Positions 7,073 through 10,235 of a stretch of DNA of 10,235 nucleotides are shown piece after piece; position 1 is the stretch's first letter; every line of letters starts with the position of its first letter. A program made the translations under genes and the position numbers. Source of the DNA: Sphingomonadales bacterium UBA7473. Its GTDB lineage: Bacteria; Pseudomonadota; Alphaproteobacteria; Sphingomonadales; Sphingomonadaceae. The notes beneath the pieces were generated by a model. It was not told where the DNA came from. It worked only from the letters and a program-made list of their open reading frames with translations, and did not search any database. The stretch spans positions 1 to 10,235 of the forward strand of contig DLOX01000041.1 of the NCBI GenBank assembly GCA_002478575.1, given 5' to 3'.

Positions 7073-8935
7073 TCATTTCGACGAGAACCGCACCGTTCCG
7101 TAAATTGGCGATAATCCTTTGCCCTTCTCCTCCTGCCGCGCGGCAGTCGTGTTGGATTTCATCTTTTCATTGCCTTGCTTCTTCGATTGCCAAGGCGCCA
7201 TTCCATCAAAATGATAATCATGACACATGGCGCAGGTAGATTCGACGGGCTCCTTCACCGAAACAAGGCTCTCGCCAGTTCCACCGACATGGCAAGTGCG
7301 GCAGCTCTTTAGATCGGGCAAGAGAAGGTCTGTTGCGACCTTTGACGTCTCTGCTTTATGACAGCTCTGGCAATCTTCTTGCTTATGCGCGTCATGGTTG
7401 AACCAGCCCTTGTTCATATACCGGGTTGGCTGAACAACCTTCTTCACACTCCAGCCTGAGCCGGTGGGCGTAACGACATGGCAATCGTAGCAGGCCCCGC
7501 CTCTGCTGAAGACCGCACGGATCGCTTCATCGGCTTGGCCGGGCCAAGCTCTGGCACCAGCGGCATAGTCATTCGCGGTTTCAAAGGCAGCATATTCGCC
7601 GGGCCGACGGCGGGACATTCCAGAGAGATTGATCGGGCGCGACGGCCCGGTAGAGCGATAAAAGGCGCGAAGATCAGCAATCACTTGCGACGGCTCCCCG
7701 TGACGCAGCGTCCGGATCGTGCCACCAATCTGATCAAAGGCCAGACTGTGACACATACCGCAATCTTCTTCCATGTCGGTCGGCTTGAAGCTGACGCCAT
7801 CGGGAGTGCGAACATGGCAGTCTTTACACGCGAGACTGTCCCCCCAGCCCTGTTCCGCCTTCATGGTCTGCGCCATCCGAGCGATGCCATTGGACTTTGA
7901 CATATGAATATCATGCGGGAATTTGAGGCCATTATCTTCTGAAATCGCACCGGATAGCGTGACGCGCTTGGTCAGGCGCTTGTCTCCATCAATGCCTGCA
8001 GTGATCAGCGGCTGAAACTGTGGATGATCCAAGCCGAAATCGCCTGCGCCACCAAGTTTCGTATCAGGCAGACGGGACTTCAGATTCGTATGGCAGTCTG
8101 AGCAGAATTGCTGAGCTGTGGGTTCCATCCGGCCTTCGCCTTCATGCTCGGTATGGCATTCAACACAGCGGCCTTCGGGAATGCCGAAGCTCGCCATGAA
8201 CATGCCTTCGATTTTGCCCCCAAAGCTTTTGGGGCCCATGGCGGCGGCCAAACGCTCAGGCTTGGCATGATCATGCGCATCATGTTTGTGGCAGTTCATG
8301 CAGGTCTCATCTTTGACCGTCTCAAACTCCTTCACATGGCAAGCTTGGCAATTATTCTCGAGGCTTTTGTGCGCGATGCTCAGGGACCCCGAACTCCACA
8401 TTGTATCCGCATGGAAGCCCGCTTCTCGCTTCTTCACGCCTTGCGATGTTGCATAGCTATAGATTGGCCAAATCAGGAATGCGGATAATACAAGGCCGAT
8501 TAACACCCACGCCGAAACACGGCGCCCCGGGAGAACACCATCCAGCTTGAAAAGGCTGTTGACGTCCTTCTCGTCGGTTGAGTCAGCAACAGAGGCGACG
8601 CGTTCGACGGCAATGACAATATCTTCGCCCTCTTTCGAAACTGTCAGTCGGTGTCTGCCAAAGCTTAATTCGCCGCCGACAGCGGCATTAATCGTGACAC
8701 GATCGACGGCACGACCATCGGCTTCAAAGCCCATGTCCCCCAGTGCTTCGATATGAACCTGCCCACCCGGCCGGGCGGCAATCAACGCATGGCGCATCTC
8801 AACGGCAAGATCAGGAAGATGGATTTCGCAAGCGGAGTCCCGGCCAACACAAATCTCAACCTGTTCATAGGTTGTTGGGCGAACAATCTGCCGACCATCG
8901 GCAGTGTTTGATATCTGGCGAACGATGAAGCTCAT
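7073..8935 (-). CDS. FHA-like domain, membrane helix and decahaem cytochrome c fusion
   Basis: A 620-residue membrane-anchored multihaem cytochrome c. Residues 1-115 resemble an FHA domain: GRDSACEIHLPD at about 31-42, MRHALI at 47-52, and a closing strand near LSFGRHRLTV. The serine expected just before RHA in phosphothreonine-binding FHA domains is replaced (VEMRHA). One hydrophobic helix lies at about 140-163 (WVLIGLVLSAFLIW). The rest carries ten CxxCH haem motifs, first Cys at 196, 212, 257, 278, 370, 392, 482, 522, 545 and 568, falling in five pairs. No cleavable signal peptide is seen; N-in/C-out topology would put FHA in the cytoplasm and the haems in the periplasm, where cytochrome c is matured. 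A Lys-rich tail of about 50 residues follows the last haem. The ATG at 8935 has GAGGGGG at 8939-8945; a GTG at 8947 (adding four residues) would overlap the upstream stop as GTGA. It probably takes electrons from the cytochrome b-like neighbour. Electron acceptor unknown. Confidence 0.92.
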   Translation of the reverse strand: MSFIVRQISNTADGRQIVRPTTYEQVEICVGRDSACEIHLPDLAVEMRHALIAARPGGQVHIEALGDMGFEADGRAVDRVTINAAVGGELSFGRHRLTVSKEGEDIVIAVERVASVADSTDEKDVNSLFKLDGVLPGRRVSAWVLIGLVLSAFLIWPIYSYATSQGVKKREAGFHADTMWSSGSLSIAHKSLENNCQACHVKEFETVKDETCMNCHKHDAHDHAKPERLAAAMGPKSFGGKIEGMFMASFGIPEGRCVECHTEHEGEGRMEPTAQQFCSDCHTNLKSRLPDTKLGGAGDFGLDHPQFQPLITAGIDGDKRLTKRVTLSGAISEDNGLKFPHDIHMSKSNGIARMAQTMKAEQGWGDSLACKDCHVRTPDGVSFKPTDMEEDCGMCHSLAFDQIGGTIRTLRHGEPSQVIADLRAFYRSTGPSRPINLSGMSRRRPGEYAAFETANDYAAGARAWPGQADEAIRAVFSRGGACYDCHVVTPTGSGWSVKKVVQPTRYMNKGWFNHDAHKQEDCQSCHKAETSKVATDLLLPDLKSCRTCHVGGTGESLVSVKEPVESTCAMCHDYHFDGMAPWQSKKQGNEKMKSNTTAARQEEKGKGLSPIYGTVRFSSK

Positions 8936-8938
8936 TTT

Positions 8939-8945
8939 CCCCCTC
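8939..8945 (-). promoter_or_regulatory. Strong ribosome binding site for the decahaem cytochrome gene
   Basis: GAGGGGG on the minus strand precedes the ATG at 8935 and overlaps the TGA stop (8944-8946) of the cytochrome b-like gene. It favours ATG 8935 over the GTG at 8947 and implies translational coupling. Confidence 0.6.
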
Positions 8946-9837
8946 ACCAGTAAAAGAAAACGCTGATGATATGCGCGACAAGCGCCGCAATCAGAGCGAA
9001 AGTGATGGGCACATGGATATAAAGCCAGACCTCCAGCAGGGCCTTAAGCTGCAAATGCCGCCGCACCCGAGCAAGCGTTGAAGCCTTGCGCTCCAAAAGA
9101 CCATCAACACGCTCTAGTGGATCGTCCCCTGTGTCGACCTGCGATCGCGTGAACATCTTGATTTCGGCATGCACCCGGCGGGTCGCGCATTTGGGATAGC
9201 TGCGCGTCAAACGTGCCCAAATTCCGCCGCCGAAGGGATCCTGTTCAAGCGATTCACGGATCAAAGTCGCATTGGCTTGAGATAAAGGCTGCGCCGCGTC
9301 ATGCAGCTGTCGATCAATCGACCGCAGGCTTTCGAGCATTTGGCTTTCGGTCACCGCGTCCCGGTTAAAGCTCATCTGCTGGGGAAGCGAGGAATAAGCA
9401 AAAATGCCCCAAATGCCTGACAGGATCACTATCATCATCAACACATAGGCCAATGTGTGGACATTCCAGCCAAACTGAAATCCGGTGTGAAGTGTACCAA
9501 TGATGATAAGGCTCAACCCCAGATAGACATGTGCCGACGTCCATGCCTTAAGCGACCAAGCTTTGGGCGTCATATTGCGCTTGCGAATACCAAGCGTCGT
9601 CAGCCACACAATCAGAACGGCTCCGATTGTCCCCAGAAGATAGCCATACCAGCTGCCACCATTGTGGCGCGGCTCAACGTCAATCAGGATATAGGCAATC
9701 ATCGAAAGCAGGCTGAGGCCGCTCGCGATTTTCAGCCAATAAAAATTGCGGTGGCGCAAGAACCCTTCGTGCATACCGTCGCTTTTGACGCGACCCGTTT
9801 GCCGCGTTTTGCCGCCAGCTGGCGCTTGGGAGGCCAT
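8944..9837 (-). CDS. Five-helix cytochrome b-like membrane subunit with two H-X13-H pairs
   Basis: A 297-residue integral membrane protein. Predicted helices by hydrophobicity are at about 34-52, 62-83, 100-121, 127-148 and 270-296. Two helices each carry histidines 14 residues apart: His103 and His117 in helix 3, and His275 and His289 in helix 5. This H-X13-H pairing on two helices is the classic arrangement for two stacked b haems, as in cytochrome b and ferric-reductase-like domains; His127 is a further candidate ligand. A loop of about 120 polar residues separates helices 4 and 5, rich in charged residues, and may be a docking surface. The protein is not recognised as a named family. ATG at 9837 overlaps the upstream stop by one base (TAATG), with AAAGGGAGGA at 9844-9853 six bases upstream, so the start is well supported. 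Placed between an Fe-S protein and a decahaem cytochrome, it likely moves electrons across the inner membrane and may exchange with quinone. Confidence 0.8.
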   Translation of the reverse strand: MASQAPAGGKTRQTGRVKSDGMHEGFLRHRNFYWLKIASGLSLLSMIAYILIDVEPRHNGGSWYGYLLGTIGAVLIVWLTTLGIRKRNMTPKAWSLKAWTSAHVYLGLSLIIIGTLHTGFQFGWNVHTLAYVLMMIVILSGIWGIFAYSSLPQQMSFNRDAVTESQMLESLRSIDRQLHDAAQPLSQANATLIRESLEQDPFGGGIWARLTRSYPKCATRRVHAEIKMFTRSQVDTGDDPLERVDGLLERKASTLARVRRHLQLKALLEVWLYIHVPITFALIAALVAHIISVFFYW

Positions 9838-10235
9838 TAGAGTTCCTCCCTTTGCAACCGCGCAACGCCAAGGAATTGCTCAGGCGACACACGAATGGCG
9901 GCCCCGGTTGGGCAGGCTCGCACGCAGGCTGGTCCACCTTCAATGCCAGAGCACATGTCGCACTTGATCGCCTTCTTTGCCTTTTCCACGCCCGGATCAG
10001 CGTTGGCATAGCTCCACTTTTTGCTGGGCTCCCCTGGCCCTGGTCCAGCACCAAACAAAAGCCAGCTAAGCAACCCTGGCTTCTTCGGCGGAACCGCATC
10101 CATACGGATCACACCATAAGGGCAGTTGCGCTGACAATTGCCGCAGCCGATGCACGTGTCGTTGATGAAGACTTCACCGTCTGGCCCTCGATGGATGGCG
10201 TTGGGTGGGCAATCGGCCATGCAATGCGGATGTTC
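9837..10235 (-). CDS. Multi-cluster 4Fe-4S ferredoxin-type electron-transfer protein, 5' part outside window
   Basis: Only the C-terminal 132 residues are in the window; the frame is open to the edge, so the start lies beyond 10235 and the ATG at 10220 is internal. At the very edge Cys5 and Cys9 in CMADCPPNAI are the last half of a cluster motif. A complete CxxCxxCxxxCP follows in CIGCGNCQRNCPYG, and a third set in CDMC followed by CVRACP near the C-terminus. This arrangement resembles the electron-transfer subunits of the DmsB/HybA/NrfC kind, or the ferredoxin end of a larger protein. Between the second and third sets is an unusual insert with a hydrophobic, Gly/Pro-rich segment (PGLLSWLLFGAGPGPGEP). 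No Tat signal can be judged because the N-terminus is missing. Position directly before, and coupled to, a cytochrome b-like gene indicates it passes electrons to or from that membrane subunit. Full length and any fused domain are unknown. Confidence 0.85.
   Translation of the reverse strand, partial: EHPHCMADCPPNAIHRGPDGEVFINDTCIGCGNCQRNCPYGVIRMDAVPPKKPGLLSWLLFGAGPGPGEPSKKWSYANADPGVEKAKKAIKCDMCSGIEGGPACVRACPTGAAIRVSPEQFLGVARLQREEL
9844..9853 (-). promoter_or_regulatory. Strong ribosome binding site for the cytochrome b-like gene
   Basis: AAAGGGAGGA on the minus strand lies inside the end of the Fe-S gene, six bases before the ATG at 9837. With the TAATG stop-start overlap it indicates coupled translation of the Fe-S and cytochrome b-like subunits. 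Confidence 0.65.

Noticed and set aside
7478..7900. Open frame of 140 codons on the plus strand, and others opposite the decahaem gene
   Set aside because: Ten ordered CxxCH motifs prove the minus-strand frame; the opposite frames show no motif.
9680..10099. Open frame of 139 codons on the minus strand overlapping the Fe-S and cytochrome b-like genes
   Set aside because: It is a different frame from two clearly coding genes that meet at TAATG; the translation is Arg-rich without motifs.

Overview
The window looks like chromosomal DNA of an alphaproteobacterium, most likely a sphingomonad (order Sphingomonadales). The inference rests on moderately high GC by eye, tight operons, and the gene set of the exosortase-A (XrtA/PEP-CTERM) accessory cluster in its sphingomonad form (AMP-forming ligase, BioF2-like GNAT, acyl carrier protein, two alpha/beta hydrolases). 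Genus cannot be set from this sequence. No tRNA, rRNA, CRISPR array, insertion sequence or phage gene was seen.

Region 1 (1-3844) is the exosortase-A-associated accessory cassette. An AMP-forming acyl-CoA ligase runs leftward and is cut by the window start. Divergently, four genes run rightward in a tight operon: a BioF2-like GNAT acyltransferase, a small acyl carrier protein, 'hydrolase 2' and 'hydrolase 1'. Together they look like a carrier-bound acyl or aminoacyl activation and transfer pathway. In known genomes this set sits beside exosortase and exopolysaccharide genes, but no exosortase lies inside the window and the chemistry of the pathway is not known to me.

Region 2 (3850-10235) is transcribed entirely leftward and meets region 1 tail to tail with five bases between stop codons. 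In transcription order it holds: a multi-cluster 4Fe-4S protein (cut by the window end), a five-helix cytochrome b-like membrane protein with two H-X13-H pairs, a fusion of an FHA-like domain, one membrane helix and a ten-haem cytochrome c, a calcineurin-like metallophosphoesterase of the CpdA/Icc type, and a PAS-GGDEF-EAL-PilZ cyclic-di-GMP protein. The first three are translationally coupled or nearly so. They read as one membrane electron-transfer unit: cytoplasmic Fe-S protein, two-haem membrane subunit, periplasmic decahaem wire. The last two are nucleotide-signalling enzymes that may be co-transcribed (gaps of 43 and 96 bases) or separately controlled.

The most notable object is the decahaem cytochrome whose cytoplasmic N-terminus is an FHA-like domain. 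The coupled Fe-S, cytochrome b and FHA-decahaem trio is the best candidate here for a poorly described system. All functions are assigned from motifs read by eye; no database search was run.
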